DNA of 64,000 bases from the NCBI GenBank assembly GCA_018340805.1, contig JACMZG010001908.1:15169920-15233919 (forward strand). Direction: 5' to 3'. Below, piece after piece: positions 47,916 to 60,956 of the stretch; position 1 is the first letter of the stretch; the number at the start of each line of letters is the position of its first letter. Position numbers and translations under genes: made by a program. Source of the stretch: Microvelia longipes. Lineage: Eukaryota > Arthropoda > Insecta > Hemiptera > Veliidae. The notes under the pieces were generated by a model, which searched no databases, was not told the DNA's origin, and saw only the letters and a list, made by a program, of their open reading frames with translations.

Positions 47916-49455
47916 ATTTATCGTTCCTACTTTTTTTTATTTAGGTGTTTAAAATTAGAAATATGGACAACACATTTGAACCTTGTTATTTTTTCTTGTG
48001 ATCAGTTTGCTTCACAATTTCGGCGCGTGACAAATAATGCCTTCGTCATTTTACTAAAAGTAGATTTTTTTCGGAATGAAATAATAATTTTATAACCTCT
48101 TTAATCCATGAATTACAAATCATTAAAAAGGAAAGTAAACATAAGTTACTAAAGAATTTAAAATTCCTTTTAAAGTTCCTCTCAGTGAACTTTAATTTAT
48201 TACTTTGATTTATTAAATCAAAGAACACAATTAACGACAGTTCATTCAATATACACTTATAAACAACAAACGTCACCAGGAACGACGTTTTTTTAATTTA
48301 GCTTAAAAACTATGACGCTAATTGACACACCTAGTATCTGGGTAAATTAAGGCCCTATTTTACCTCCTTACTTTGTCATATCGAATTTATTTCGCAAATG
48401 AATGGTCACATAAGAAGTTCATATCTGACTTTAATTTCCCTCTTTATTATTTAGAAACTAAATGCGTCAATTAGCATCATAGCTTTTATGCTGAATTAGA
48501 TATTAACAGTCAGTCATTCCTGGTAACTCTAAGTTCATTATAATATACTTTTTATTGAATGAACCATATTTATAAAATTTATGTAGCAATTAGAAGAAGA
48601 TATTAAAAATTAACGGTCTTGACAAAGCTACAGTATAATTTATCAATATAATGGAAATTATTTCAAATTGAGCTTTGTCACTTTTGATTTTGACGTCGTC
48701 TAGCCAAGCCATTCATTTTCATTTATGTTAAACTAATTATATTTGTCTTTAAAATCTTATGGTTACGAAATAGTATTTTGTGACTATTTTATAGTAAAAC
48801 ACCAGAATAAATAAAATCTTACATTTATTCATCAGATATGTGCATTAATAGAAAAAATGAGCATTTAGCAAAAAACCATGTTAGATTAAAACACTCATAG
48901 AAGAGAAAAGACGCTGTCACAGGGATTATCTAATCACTTCAAACTGAAGTGATGCTGGCTGCGCCGACCTAACATTCGCCTATCTTTAATCTCAAAAAAA
49001 GTCCTGCCACTCTTGAAAAAAACACCGTTATGATTAAATCCATTAGCAATAATGGAATAATATTTAACCAATATTGTTTACAGTAGCTTTGCTGGGCATT
49101 TTTATCCCTACATGCGTATATTTTTTTTATAATGTATAAAAGAAACCATTCTATAAATATTAGTGACCCTTAAAATAATATAACATAACGAGCCATTCTT
49201 TTTAAATACTTCAATAAATTGCTTAATCCTATTAATATTTTTATTTGCATTTATATTATTTCTTTAAAGCTTGCTTGATTTATGTTTAAATTAAATGGAT
49301 ACCCATTCTCTATTTATTTTGAAATTAACCAAAGTTTTACGATAAACAATTTATTGAGGACTGTATTATAATTATAATATTTATAAATTATAAAAAATGA
49401 TTAAACGATTATTCAATCCATTAAACTCATCGCTCAAAGGTATTATGAGCATAAA
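47916..49455. repeat. Imperfect inverted repeat (about 48215-48600) in gene-free DNA
   Basis: AGCTTAAAAACTATGACGCT.. at 48301 is about 80% reverse complementary to the segment ending near 48492, and pairing extends outward (CACCAGGAACGAC / TCATTCCTGGTA) to about 48215 and 48590. The minus-strand frame at 48046-48276 overlaps the left arm and shows no motif. Nothing else is seen in the rest of the block. Confidence 0.5.
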
Positions 49456-49872
49456 AAAATCGGGTATGGGGTACCTCAAAACTTTACTAATTATATAGGA
49501 TCACTACGCTCATTGTTTACATTAGCTTTGCTAGGCATTTTTATCTCTACTTACATATTTTTTTAAATATGTAAAAAATAAACCATTCTATAAATATTAG
49601 TGACTCTTTAAATAATATAGCATAACGAGCTTATTCTACTCGCTTCGCTCTTCCACAGAATATTCAAGTCATTAAATTAATAATGCATCACCTCTTCGGA
49701 ATCGCTTTGCTCGTCCATAGATAGAATGTACATTCATTTCATTCCAGGGTCACTCATTGTGACCCAGACCACACTTTGGTGCTAGACTTTTGAGATAAGA
49801 CAAAATATTAGATATACTTGTCGAATTGAAATGAAAGATGATGTACTTATTTATTATGTAATGATTTACAAT

Positions 49873-50410
49873 CTTAGAATAATACTATATATAGAAGGAG
49901 CACAGGACCGTAAACACAATGTAATTTCACTGATAACACGAAAGCCGGTTGACTGGTGCACCTAAGTAATGCTGCCAACCTGACAACAAAACATTATTTT
50001 AAATATGTGTCATAAATATCTAATAATGAAGAAAGATCGTAAAGAACAAATATAATAACTTAAAAACACCAGCTGAGTATTAATAAAACCGGTCTTAGAT
50101 GGCAAAAGGGTGCGGAAACAAGAATCTACATTTTAGTCGACGAGGACTACTTTTAATATAATTTTAATAAATACGTTAAACTACAATTTAAAATGCTTTA
50201 AATATTGTAATGCACCGATATTTTATTAGTATTTTATTAATAATCAATCATTAATTATTAATAGAACATAATAATTCAGAAACCAGAAGTATTGCCAACT
50301 TTTTTTTAGAAAATTGTATATTGTTAGGGTGGCAGCATTACTTAGTTGCACCAGTAAACCGGCTTTCGTGTTATCAGTAGTGCTCCTTCTATATATAGTA
50401 TTATTCTAAG
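49873..50410. mobile_element. 538-bp inverted-repeat element with 8-bp duplication
   Basis: The first 31 bases (CTTAGAATAATAC...) are a perfect reverse complement of the last 31. After a 27-base left-only insertion, pairing resumes for about 50 bp (TGATAACACGAAAGCCGG / CCGGCTTTCGTGTTATCA). Flanks carry TTTACAAT at 49865-49872 and 50411-50418. The centre is AT-rich and non-coding. The 8-bp duplication fits hAT- or P-like transposition. Confidence 0.88.
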
Positions 50411-51084
50411 TTTACAATTGTACACAATTTTAACTCAATTTAATTATTTTCCTTTTTTTATTTTTAAATTACACAACTCATTTGATAAAGATCGAACTAA
50501 TGCTGACAATGAGATAAAACTTGGCACATATAAGTGAGTCTTATACTTGGCTACATGCATGCCAAATCTCAATACGATTAAATGATTTTTCCGCTTTTTA
50601 TGATTTTTCAAAATTTTCAAATATTTCGAAACTACAGCAAAAATATTTGCATAAATTATAACTTTTATTTATTATTTTATAATCATACATACACTTTAAT
50701 ATAAATAACAGCATAAAACATTTATAAATAATATAATAATCAGGGGGGGTTAACTTAAATGAGGAAAAGTTTGGATTCGATTATCGCAAGCTACTAAAAA
50801 TAGCGCTGCGGCGGACCGGTGCGGACAACTCATGAACTAACCCCAATAGCTTTCCAAAAATGACTGATTATATTTTTTATATTTAAATTTATGAATACCA
50901 TGACAATTCTTGGTTATGACAGCTACATTTATTATTATTATAAAATTATTGTTTTCTGTATGTATTTTTCACAAAAACGGTTCGCCGTTGCATGTTCTGT
51001 ATTTCAAAAATTCAGATACTAAAAGTAAATAGAAGCTTTTTTAAAACTTCCAGAGAACGCTACTGATGGCAGATAAGTGTAAAT

Positions 51085-51280
51085 TTCATTTAATTAATTG
51101 ATTTATTTAGTCGATTTTATTAGGTAATTACATTAAATCACATGTGCGCATCTTGCCGATGTAATGAAAATACAGGCTGCATTAAATGCCGAAATCCATC
51201 TTCTGCCACGTGTAAATTTTAGCCACTATTTCATTATTACCTGATTGAATCGATTAAATTAATAAATTACTTGAATGAAA
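51085..51280. mobile_element. Short hairpin element (MITE-like)
   Basis: TTCATTTAATTAATTGATTT.. at about 51086 and the segment ending near 51280 form imperfect 45-bp inverted ends, with TAGTCGATT..AGGTAAT against TTACCTGAT..AATCGATTA. It lies inside the second insertion in repeat X copy 3. The open frame at 51275-51517 beside it crosses a GC-rich patch (51400-51480) with no known motif. Confidence 0.5.
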
Positions 51281-51890
51281 AACTTAAAAATAATCAGAAG
51301 CGTTCTGTGTAAGATTAAAGTGGTAGGGTTAGTTAAAAGTATAACTATACGAAGTATAAAAATTAAATTTCAAACTGACTTTGGGCAAAAAGCGGGAAAT
51401 CAAGGCACGCCCACTCAATTGAAAGGTAGGTCCCCCGCCGCGCTAGTGTCGACCGGAATCCAAATTTTCCCACCATTGAGTCGACAGTCTTACTGTTTAA
51501 GTATCTATAGTCTCTGATAATAATAACAATAAAAGTCTATTTGACAATGGCATATGAAAATGAAACTATGAAAATAATAAATTATTTAATAGCCGCATAA
51601 GCTTCAGCTAAACTACAGCAAAAAATATTCGCACAACTAAAGCGGTAGAATAATTGTTGTATAAAGTTTTAACTCTCTAGCATAAATACAGCGGGAGCTA
51701 ATAAAAGACATATACACACATATAAACACACACATACACATACACACTCGTACACACACACACAGACAGGCAACTTTGTAAAAACCACTTACAAGTCCTC
51801 AAAAACGGATTCCAGTGACGTCCCGTTTTCGGATTTTTTTCAAACACAATACTTTTCTTATTTATACATACAATATAAATAGGAAAAGTA

Positions 51891-53297
51891 AAAATTAGTG
51901 TGCAGAAATGATAAATCAAATATAAATTGATTCTGTATGTAGATTTTAATATTGAATGTATGTAAATCTTTTATCAGCAATTAACAACGATAGATAGAAG
52001 TTTACACTCATCAAGTTTTACCATTTTGGTCCACATTTTACTACGAATAAATCAAAACCATTAGAGCAAACCTATTTGGATTTAAATCAACCAAGTTTAC
52101 AATTCCCTAATAATGTTAACTCAAAATACGCTATGATTGTCTACCATAATAGTTTATTTAAACACAATCATTCAAAAAACAATTTATGCAAAATGGTATT
52201 TAAATTTTATACTAGTCCTGATGTTAAGTAAAGAATCAACTTTGTGTTTTAGTCAAATTTTTAACTAGAAACTGAAGGGAAGGTTAGTTTGAACAAACGC
52301 TTTATGCTTCATTTATAGGGGAGGGTTCCTAAAACTAGGTTGCTTTCATCAAAATGTGTGAAGGAAATTTACACGTATGTAAATAAATTTGTTCTTTCCT
52401 ATTTTTCCTTATTTTCTCAGAGGTATACATAGGTAAAGTTTTGTGATAGGGAAATTTAAAATTATATTAAAAAGATTGCTAACACGTTTTAAAATTATGA
52501 CTTAGAGGGAGAGTTTTTTACTGTCGCCGACAGTAAAAAACTACAAAACTGTCGCAGATGGTATAAAACGCATTACAACTACTTTTTTGAGGATGTAAAG
52601 TGCCTACTTAACAACTTTCCAAAAAAATATATAACATCATTAACCGACAATAATGACAACAAAAAGTTCGAAAATCCATAAAAAAGAGGAAAATTATTCG
52701 ATTGATTTGAAGGCGAAAAATGTGCTAAGTTTTATCCTATTATCAGTTAGTTTGTTCAATTTTTACATTACAAATTGTAAAATTGTAATTTTACAAATTA
52801 CATTCGACTTGGATATCTAGGGTTTTTGTTGGATCACTAAAGTTAAGTTTCATTCAGCGATGTCAGTACTTGGATAGATGACTACCTGCTTATATTGTTT
52901 ATCTAAATGCTAAGAATAATTCTGTCTATCTATTTAACTATACAACCTTTACAAATATTCTAAGCAGACAACGTTTGCATTACTCTTTTAGGAAACACCC
53001 TATCACATACGAGTTAAAACTAAACCCTAAACGCTATACATGTTAAAAACTTTATGCAAAAAAGCTTATTATTTAATTGTGCGAATAATTTTGTGAATAA
53101 TTCATCAGTTTAGTAGGTCCGAGTCCCAGTTTTATCAGATTAGTTTCACTTTTAAACCTCCTTGTAAATCTTGGTCCAAGCCACAGCCCCCTTTGGGTCA
53201 TTAATATTCTCTCGTTCTCTACATTTTATTTATAAAACCCCAACTTCCTCCTTCCTTGTCCCTTTTTGATTTCCTTTTCCCATTTATTTTATTTTTT
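51891..53297. other. Gene-free stretch with a 29-bp palindrome
   Basis: At 52513-52541 GTTTTTTACTGTCG and CGACAGTAAAAAAC are exact reverse complements around a single C. The partial half TGTCGCAGATGG follows at about 52550. Nothing else stands out. Confidence 0.6.
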
Positions 53298-53823
53298 TTA
53301 TGCTACTTAGATAAAATAATCTAATCTTAAATAAAAATTTAAATAATTATGACTGACACAATATTAAATTTATCCATTTCATTATTTAACATCAAATAGT
53401 CATATTACCATTAAATTTTAAATTAAGATTTTAAAATAATTATAATTTTACATTGTGATTAGAAAGTATTTGTTTATGCTACTTAGATAAAATAATTTAA
53501 TCTTTATGGAAAAAATTTAAATAATTATGACTAACACAATATTAAATTTATATCCATTTCTTTATTAAATTTAACATCAAATAGTCATATTACCATTAAA
53601 TTTTAAATTAAGATTTTAAAATTATTATAATTTTAAATTGTGATTAAAAATTATTTGTTTATGCTACTATGATAAAATAATCTAATCTTTATGGAAAAAA
53701 TTTAAATAATTATGACTGACACAATATTATATTTATATTCATTTCATTATTTAACATCAAATAGTCAAATTACCGTTAAATTTTAAATTATGATTTTAAA
53801 ATTATTATACTTTTACATTGTGA
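53298..53823. repeat. Three-copy satellite, ~178-bp unit
   Basis: Units begin with TATGCTACTTAGATAAAATA near 53299, 53475 and 53660 and run through 'atgactgacacaatatta', 'aacatcaaatagtca' and 'attaccattaaatttt' to 'tttacattgtgat'. Units are about 90% or more alike. The array is short and AT-rich. Confidence 0.9.
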
Positions 53824-55339
53824 TGAAAACAGAATTAGACTTCCCTAAATTGAAAGTCATTGACTACTATTTAAAACTAACCGAGTTTTGGTGAAAGTCT
53901 TGTTGGACTCAATGCCTTTCACACAAGCCTAAGAAATTAGAAAAGACAACATTTTTAAATTGGTTTTAATTTAAAATTTTACCTCTAAGACGCCATTTTG
54001 GATTTGACCGCACTGGATTTTCTTAAAAAACTAATTTGTTTTTACTCTCGTATAGCTTAGGTTTGGTACCAAGTTTCATTTAACGCAGACAAGCCGTTTA
54101 GCTTGTACTTTCATTAACCATCCAATTTATTTTATACGTTTTGTCACCGTTTTAAAATGTTTGTTAAATATATTTCAATATTTGTAGTTTAAATTTTAAA
54201 TGTATGAATAAATTTTAAAAAATACTGAAATTAAATAAATAAAATTGCGTAAAATATTTAACAAAAGATAATTCTTTATTTCAAATCTAGTTAATACCAT
54301 ACTTAAAGGTTTTTATTTTAAGCGTTCCTCTTTAATTTAGTTAAATATATAGCTTACACATAAAAATTAATTTGGATTATTATATTTACCTTAATTTAAA
54401 GAGCTACTTTTAAATAGACTAAATTTTTAAAGTAAGCTTAAAATATAAATTAAGAACTCCCTTGTGCTGGTGAATGAAAAACATGAAATGTAATTAAGAG
54501 ATTACATGTAATGAACAAATTATGACTAAAATGCCCACTTGGGGCCTCATATGCGAAAATCTTATTATATTTTTCATATGCAATTTCTCTTCCCTTTTAA
54601 AGCCATTAAAACTTTATATGACGTCTACTAAGCTTTACAATCAAGGATACTTAATATCTATCCTTTATTACACAATGGTCAATCTGTAGTACACATTTTA
54701 TCCTGTACTAATTGCCTCTAAAAAGGCATTACTCAATGTACAACATTCAGCCAATCACAGTATTAGTATAAAGTGGTTTCCTGCTCAATGTTATCTAACA
54801 CTCCTGACTTTAATTGGTAGATTTTTATCTGGGGGTTTAGGACTTGGTAATCCTGCTGTAATTGTCCTAGTAGCCCTCAAGGTTTGTTCTAAATCTCCCT
54901 TTTTTATTCTCCTCCATTTATATAACATGTTAAACAAAATTGGCTATTAACTTTGTTTTTCAAGTCTTTTTTCCTTTACAAAGGTACGTAGAAGTAGCCT
55001 AAAACTCTAAAATTCAAATCAAATCAATAATTTACTATCTAATCATTTACTTTTTTTATTTTAGGTTTTTAACTTTTCAGGCCACAGTGATTATTACTAT
55101 TGCCTTGAAGATACAGCCTTGGCAGGGCTGTAGCTATTCTAAATTTCACTCTAAGTTCAATAAACATTGAACGAACTAAAGGTTTTTAGGATGTATTGTG
55201 ATGCTTTATTCACATACTTAAAAAAAGTCTGTTCCAGCTAGTGTTCAAATCCCGGTCAAAAAGGTGTCTGTGGCGAGCCAATTTTGTTCTAACCCAATAA
55301 GGGAGTTCTATGGTCTTTAAAAGTGTGCTACTTACTAGC
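53824..55339. other. Gene-free stretch
   Basis: No open frame of note. A B-box-like GTGTTCAAATCCCGG at about 55241 might mark a tRNA-related SINE remnant, but no matching A box or second copy was found. Confidence 0.4.
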
Positions 55340-56015
55340 AGTCCAATAGCCAGGCCTAAAAATGTGACTCATTTTGTACTACTTGAAACCTAATTTTTCT
55401 GAAATATATCTTAAATTATGAAGGAAACGCTTAGTCTGCCTATCCAGAGTGGATTGATAAGAGTGGATGAATACGTTCGCTCAAAATATTTGAAAATGGC
55501 ACAAATTCCAGTTTTCTTGCAATAAGTGGTTCCCTGTATGTCACACAAAGCATGAACGGTACATTTTTTAAATCTGATAAAATTTCATAAAAACGAGCGT
55601 TTTTTCGTCAAATCGGATAACTACAACTAAAGTTATGACATTTGATAATGGCCAAAAAATTCACAAAAAGGTCATTCGCTGACTTTGCATAAATTACCCA
55701 TTTTTTGGTGTTTTTGAAAAGCAATACCTTTGATCGTAGTGATCCGATTTTGATAATTGAAGACTCGGTTTATTGAAAAGTGTATCATCTTTAAAAAATG
55801 TTTTCTTCGTGTTTTGCATATGACGCACAGGGAACCACTTATTTTAAGAAAACTGAAATTTTTGTGATTTTCTAAAATTTTGAGCATGCACAATCATATA
55901 AAGGGCTCTCACTCTGGATAGACAGACTATGCTTTTTCATTACAATGTAAGGTATATTATCAGAAAAAATTGGTTTGAAGTAGTACAAATGAGTCACGTT
56001 TTTTTTCAGATCAAA
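55340..56015. mobile_element. Family Z full element with ~230-bp inverted arms
   Basis: The left arm (about 55345-55590) reads AGTGACTCATTTTGTACTAC-like sequence. It is reverse complementary, with moderate divergence, to the right arm (about 55780-56015), which ends with GTAGTACAAATGAGTCACG. The 190-bp centre contains 'gacatttgataatggccaaa'. Half copies are at 7862-8222 and 9895-10125. Minus-strand frames at 55672-56156 are within the element and show no domain. Confidence 0.75.
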
Positions 56016-56465
56016 ACCTTGGTGAACAAGTCTCACCAAGTCACCTCTCTCTATGCAGTTTAATATAACGTTGTATAGAAAATTAAAGTAAACATGAGTG
56101 ACATAACGTGAGAAATTTGAAAACTTATTATTTATGTCGATTGTTTGAGAATACATAAAGAGTGGCTATTATTCATAATATTGAAGTCGGGGTTAGCTGA
56201 GAGGAGTAATTTAACTTCATTAGCGAGAGTAGCATATCGCTTTTACTAGCCGTACATTTGTCATTATTACAAAATTTTTCATTTGAAAATTATCTCATTT
56301 CATTTGAGACCTATCATTAGCGAATTTCAGAAGAAAAAGTGAACTTATTAGCTATTATCGCGATAGGGTTTATGCACAGCAAATAAAGCATCTCAACTCT
56401 CATCATATTCTTGTTACATACAATAAATTTTTAAATGCCGCAAAGCGCAGAATGTTTTAACTTCT

Positions 56466-57084
56466 TATATATACCATTTTTCCTTTGGACCATTTTTTAT
56501 AATGGAAAATAAAGCAGAAATTATGGTACTTTGTGCCGTTTTTTGATGTCCAATACAGCTGAAAGACTATATGTGCCACTTTCCAAGATACCAAGTAGAT
56601 TTGTAAAATTGTAAAAAGGCGAAAGGGAGTGTGATGTGTTTCTATGTTTTAACGCTACTTTGGGAGATCAGCGCTAGTAGTCTATCAAAGGTAGAAGAAG
56701 CGGGAAGTTGGATATCTTACCGTACAGGGTTATATTTTGTGATTGCATTTATTTTATGAGAATAGAGAGAATAAACCCAAAGAGAAAAATATTCAACACG
56801 GGTAAATCAATGTTGTACCTTTGCCCGCTGGAAGTACTATAGTCAAAGATTACACAACCCTGTGACGGAAAGATTGTCGATTTCCCTCCTCTTCAACCTT
56901 TGACAATTTAGCGCTGGTCCTACAAAATAGCGGTGAAAAATGGAAACAGTGACTTCCTCCGCCTATTCACAATCTTTACTTGATTTTTTGGAAGCTAGCT
57001 GTATGGGGACATCCCGAAACGGCACAGAGTACCATAATTTCTGTTTTATTTTCCATTAACAAAAATGTGGCAAAGGAAAATGAC
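56466..57084. mobile_element. ~620-bp element with ~95-bp inverted ends
   Basis: The left end (CATTTTTCCTTTGGACC, then 'aatggaaaataaagcagaaa', 'ttatggtactttgtgccg') is reverse complementary to the right end ('cggcacagagtaccataa', 'tttctgttttattttccatt', CAAAGGAAAATG). Identity of the arms is roughly 85%. The centre has no coding frame. The duplication at the ends is unclear. Confidence 0.75.
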
Positions 57085-58189
57085 ACTATACAGAGTTAAG
57101 AAACTCGGCGATCAACTGTATTTCACTGTATTGTATGAATTTATGTAATACAAATAGGAGGAGCATGTACTTATGCTTCATTGAATTTAATAAGAAAATT
57201 AAAAGAAATTACCAAAAGGGAAAACTAAAAAAAAATCAATTAAGCGTACACAGAAAGTAAAAATGTAAATTTTCAAAACAAATGTCTTACAATCAAATAA
57301 AAAAGTGCACTCGAGTGTTCCTGTCACTCCAGAAATACACAAGTCTTATCGATTATAACCGACAAGCTTTTTTCCGCCAACTGGGGTACCGGTGCTGCTA
57401 CGTAACAAAATAACAAAAAAAAACGTAAAAGCTTGACCCCTGGTACTAAGTAGCGTTTACAGGAACAGCGGCAAAATGTGAATTTGTTTACGGCAAGATG
57501 TCTACTAAAACTGCGACTACTTTTTAGAAGGACATAAAGCAATGTGGTTGATCTTTTTTAAGCTCTAGAGATTTCAATGTCCTTATTACAACGCCCTTAA
57601 TAGATGTGTATTCCCTTAAAAATATTAAACGAAACCTAAAAACTTTTAATCCAACTCAAAGGGTTTTAAAATCCGATTTTAATCTCATTTTTTAAACAAA
57701 ACAAACAATTAAAAACTATTTTTAACTTTAAAGTTGTATAATTGGTTTTACATCTAAAAGTTTCAGTCTATAAATTTCTAACTAGGCCAGAGAGAGACCC
57801 CTTTAATTTTCCAAATGCTGATAAGGGAAAGATTTTCTATTTTTATCCTTACTGCGAGGTTGTATTAACTGTATCGGACTCATCATGTTAGATTATTATC
57901 TTTAGTATCTTCCAATTAAACACAGCTACATAAGCTTAACTTGTAACTGGCAATTATCGTGTGAGGAAATGTATAAAGGGTTGGAATCTAAAACCATAAA
58001 CTATTCTAGATTAGATGTTTTTATTCTCACCTGCTTATTTTCTAAAAGGTATCCCTCTTTTAGAAGAAACGTTTTATCAATAGTCAAAGTCACTGATAAA
58101 TTCAAAATTAGTGTCTAATTTATAATTTTATAGTTACGACATTTCAATTTGTTTTCTAGGATTATATATAGATTTTAATCGTATGGGTG
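57085..58189. other. Gene-free stretch
   Basis: The minus-strand frame 57324-57542 has a hydrophobic middle but no recognisable motif, and I do not consider it a gene. No repeat alignable within the window. Confidence 0.4.
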
Positions 58190-58400
58190 TATTTTAGGTC
58201 AAAACGCGCTCTGTTCAATCGTTGAACAAAACTCAAATATCTTCCTAAAAATATGTAACGGATAAATATTTTTTAAATCAAGCTTGGCACAAAAATCATC
58301 CTTACGGAGAACACGAACCCTCTTGAAAATTAAGTTATTTTAAAGCATTAACCCGGTTTGGTTAACTTAATTTTGATATTGGTTATAAAGCTTGTGTGAA
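58190..58400 (-). repeat. Dispersed repeat family Y, reverse fragment
   Basis: Reverse complement of part of 218-665: 'aacggataaatatttttt', 'cacaaaaatcatcctta.gga', 'acacgaaccct.ttgaaaa' and 'attaacccggttt' match in order. Confidence 0.65.
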
Positions 58401-58429
58401 TAAACCCATTCCAAAAGCTCTGACCTGAA

Positions 58430-58750
58430 AGCCAAAGTCCCGTAGATCTTAATCACCCACTCTAGTCGTGGGACCAGAGACACCGCTAAATCCGGGTCTG
58501 CTTATTCACAGACATTCGGTTCGAAGGTTCAGTATCTTTTCGACACTCCACCGGCCACAAAATTTTGCCTTTACATGAGCTGGAGACAACGGAAAAGTGG
58601 ATCCAGACTTGTCTTAGACAAAATCTAATCCCGTGTTTGCGTAACAGCCAAAGGAAACCACGTAAAACTCTGGCTGGGTTGCCCGGCCTTCCCAAGGGAA
58701 CGGTACAAGGGATAATCTTATATAAGATCCTCTACTGGCTAGATTAGAAC
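58430..58750. other. GC-elevated patch with overlapping open frames
   Basis: Composition rises to near 50% GC. Frames are open on both strands (plus 58565-58747, minus 58486-58695), and neither shows a known motif. It could be a decayed exon or transposon fragment. The plus frame (LETTEKWIQTCLRQNL) looks slightly more natural. Confidence 0.3.
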
Positions 58751-58985
58751 CGGCCCTCGGTCAGATGCTATTATTAATTATCATAAAATAAATAGGAAAT
58801 ATAATAAATGTGTGCCTGGACTAACCTGGCTGGCGTGTGGATTCCACTGTATTAGGGTCCGTTCTAGTAATAGAAACCTCTTGTTTTTCTATAACAAACA
58901 TTAAATAATAAAATAACATACAACAAAATACATCAATTATTGAATAAAATTCATTTTAAAAGATCGACAGGGATTTTAACAAATA

Positions 58986-59700
58986 TTAAAAAAAAACTTT
59001 TCCTCTCCACATCGGATTTCCTATACGCTTATACATACTCCTTTGGACTCTCTTAGCTCGTCTACAGAATATAAAAATCACAAATTTACGCAGCAACACG
59101 ACAGTAAATACATTGTTATATTCCCAGCGGTTACCAACTTCAGGACCTGACCGTACTCGATCCTTCTTAACTTTAATGATCCGAAAAACCATAGATATAG
59201 ATACCGTATTGAAACGAAACTTAGTATATTTATTTATTAAAATTATATTTAAAAAGGCACACATGTACTAAATTTTAACTTAATTAGATTATTTATTTTT
59301 TTAAAAATGTATACAAGTTATACGATACAAATCAAACTAATTTTGATAATGAGATGAAACTTGGCACCTATTTTAGTCTTGTATAAGACTACATGCGTCC
59401 TTTATTTTAAATCAAGTTAAACTTTTTTCCGCATTTTGAATTTTAGAATATTTTGCTGAGTCATTGCCGGTCAATTTCGACATAAAAAAATATTATCCGG
59501 ATAGCAAAACTAAACCTAAAGATTGATTTTCGTAGCAAGTTTCAACTCTCCGGTATAAAAAATACTCCGAAACTACGATGATAACACACACACACATACA
59601 GACAGACAACTTTGTGAATACCACTGAAAATGTCTTAAAACCCATGTAGATAATTGTAGTCAACACAAGATTTTTACTTAATCTTTGTATTTGAACATAA
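58986..59700 (+). repeat. Dispersed repeat family X, copy 4
   Basis: Landmarks 'cttttcctc', 'cccagcggttacc', 'ccgtattgaaacgaaacttagta', 'gataatgagatgaaacttggcac' and 'acaactttgtgaataccact' follow the order of copy 1. The last part fades before the gap. Confidence 0.65.
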
Positions 59701-59756
59701 CTTATAAAAGACAGTTAATATAAATCAATAGAAACTAAAATAAATCTAACACAGTA

Positions 59757-60756
59757 NNNNNNNNNNNNNNNNNNNNNNNNNNNNNNNNNNNNNNNNNNNN
59801 NNNNNNNNNNNNNNNNNNNNNNNNNNNNNNNNNNNNNNNNNNNNNNNNNNNNNNNNNNNNNNNNNNNNNNNNNNNNNNNNNNNNNNNNNNNNNNNNNNNN
59901 NNNNNNNNNNNNNNNNNNNNNNNNNNNNNNNNNNNNNNNNNNNNNNNNNNNNNNNNNNNNNNNNNNNNNNNNNNNNNNNNNNNNNNNNNNNNNNNNNNNN
60001 NNNNNNNNNNNNNNNNNNNNNNNNNNNNNNNNNNNNNNNNNNNNNNNNNNNNNNNNNNNNNNNNNNNNNNNNNNNNNNNNNNNNNNNNNNNNNNNNNNNN
60101 NNNNNNNNNNNNNNNNNNNNNNNNNNNNNNNNNNNNNNNNNNNNNNNNNNNNNNNNNNNNNNNNNNNNNNNNNNNNNNNNNNNNNNNNNNNNNNNNNNNN
60201 NNNNNNNNNNNNNNNNNNNNNNNNNNNNNNNNNNNNNNNNNNNNNNNNNNNNNNNNNNNNNNNNNNNNNNNNNNNNNNNNNNNNNNNNNNNNNNNNNNNN
60301 NNNNNNNNNNNNNNNNNNNNNNNNNNNNNNNNNNNNNNNNNNNNNNNNNNNNNNNNNNNNNNNNNNNNNNNNNNNNNNNNNNNNNNNNNNNNNNNNNNNN
60401 NNNNNNNNNNNNNNNNNNNNNNNNNNNNNNNNNNNNNNNNNNNNNNNNNNNNNNNNNNNNNNNNNNNNNNNNNNNNNNNNNNNNNNNNNNNNNNNNNNNN
60501 NNNNNNNNNNNNNNNNNNNNNNNNNNNNNNNNNNNNNNNNNNNNNNNNNNNNNNNNNNNNNNNNNNNNNNNNNNNNNNNNNNNNNNNNNNNNNNNNNNNN
60601 NNNNNNNNNNNNNNNNNNNNNNNNNNNNNNNNNNNNNNNNNNNNNNNNNNNNNNNNNNNNNNNNNNNNNNNNNNNNNNNNNNNNNNNNNNNNNNNNNNNN
60701 NNNNNNNNNNNNNNNNNNNNNNNNNNNNNNNNNNNNNNNNNNNNNNNNNNNNNNNN
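59757..60756. other. Assembly gap (1000 N)
   Basis: Placeholder-size gap; true length unknown. Confidence 0.99.
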
Positions 60757-60956
60757 CTATTAATTAGTTAAAAAGTTATAAGCGAGACTTAATGATTAAT
60801 TAGTGCGAACACTTTGTTAAACGTAAAAGTTTGTTTAACTTCGTCAATATTACAAATTTCCGCCAAAATTCAAAAATTTAAAAAACCGAGTAAATATCGG
60901 AACCTTTTTCTCATTTAAGATTATGCCAAGTTTAACGCTCTTGTATGCTTTTTTAT

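Larger units (their letters stand above)
49456..51890 (+). repeat. Dispersed repeat family X, copy 3, with nested insertions
   Basis: Start motif TCGGGTATGGGGTACCTC at about 49460; end motif near 51860-51890 (TATTTATACATACAATATAAATAGGAAAAGTA). It is split by an inverted-repeat element at 49873-50410. A second insertion of about 950 bp is bounded by near-identical copies of 'aaactacagcaaaaatatt' at about 50632 and 51612. Confidence 0.6.
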
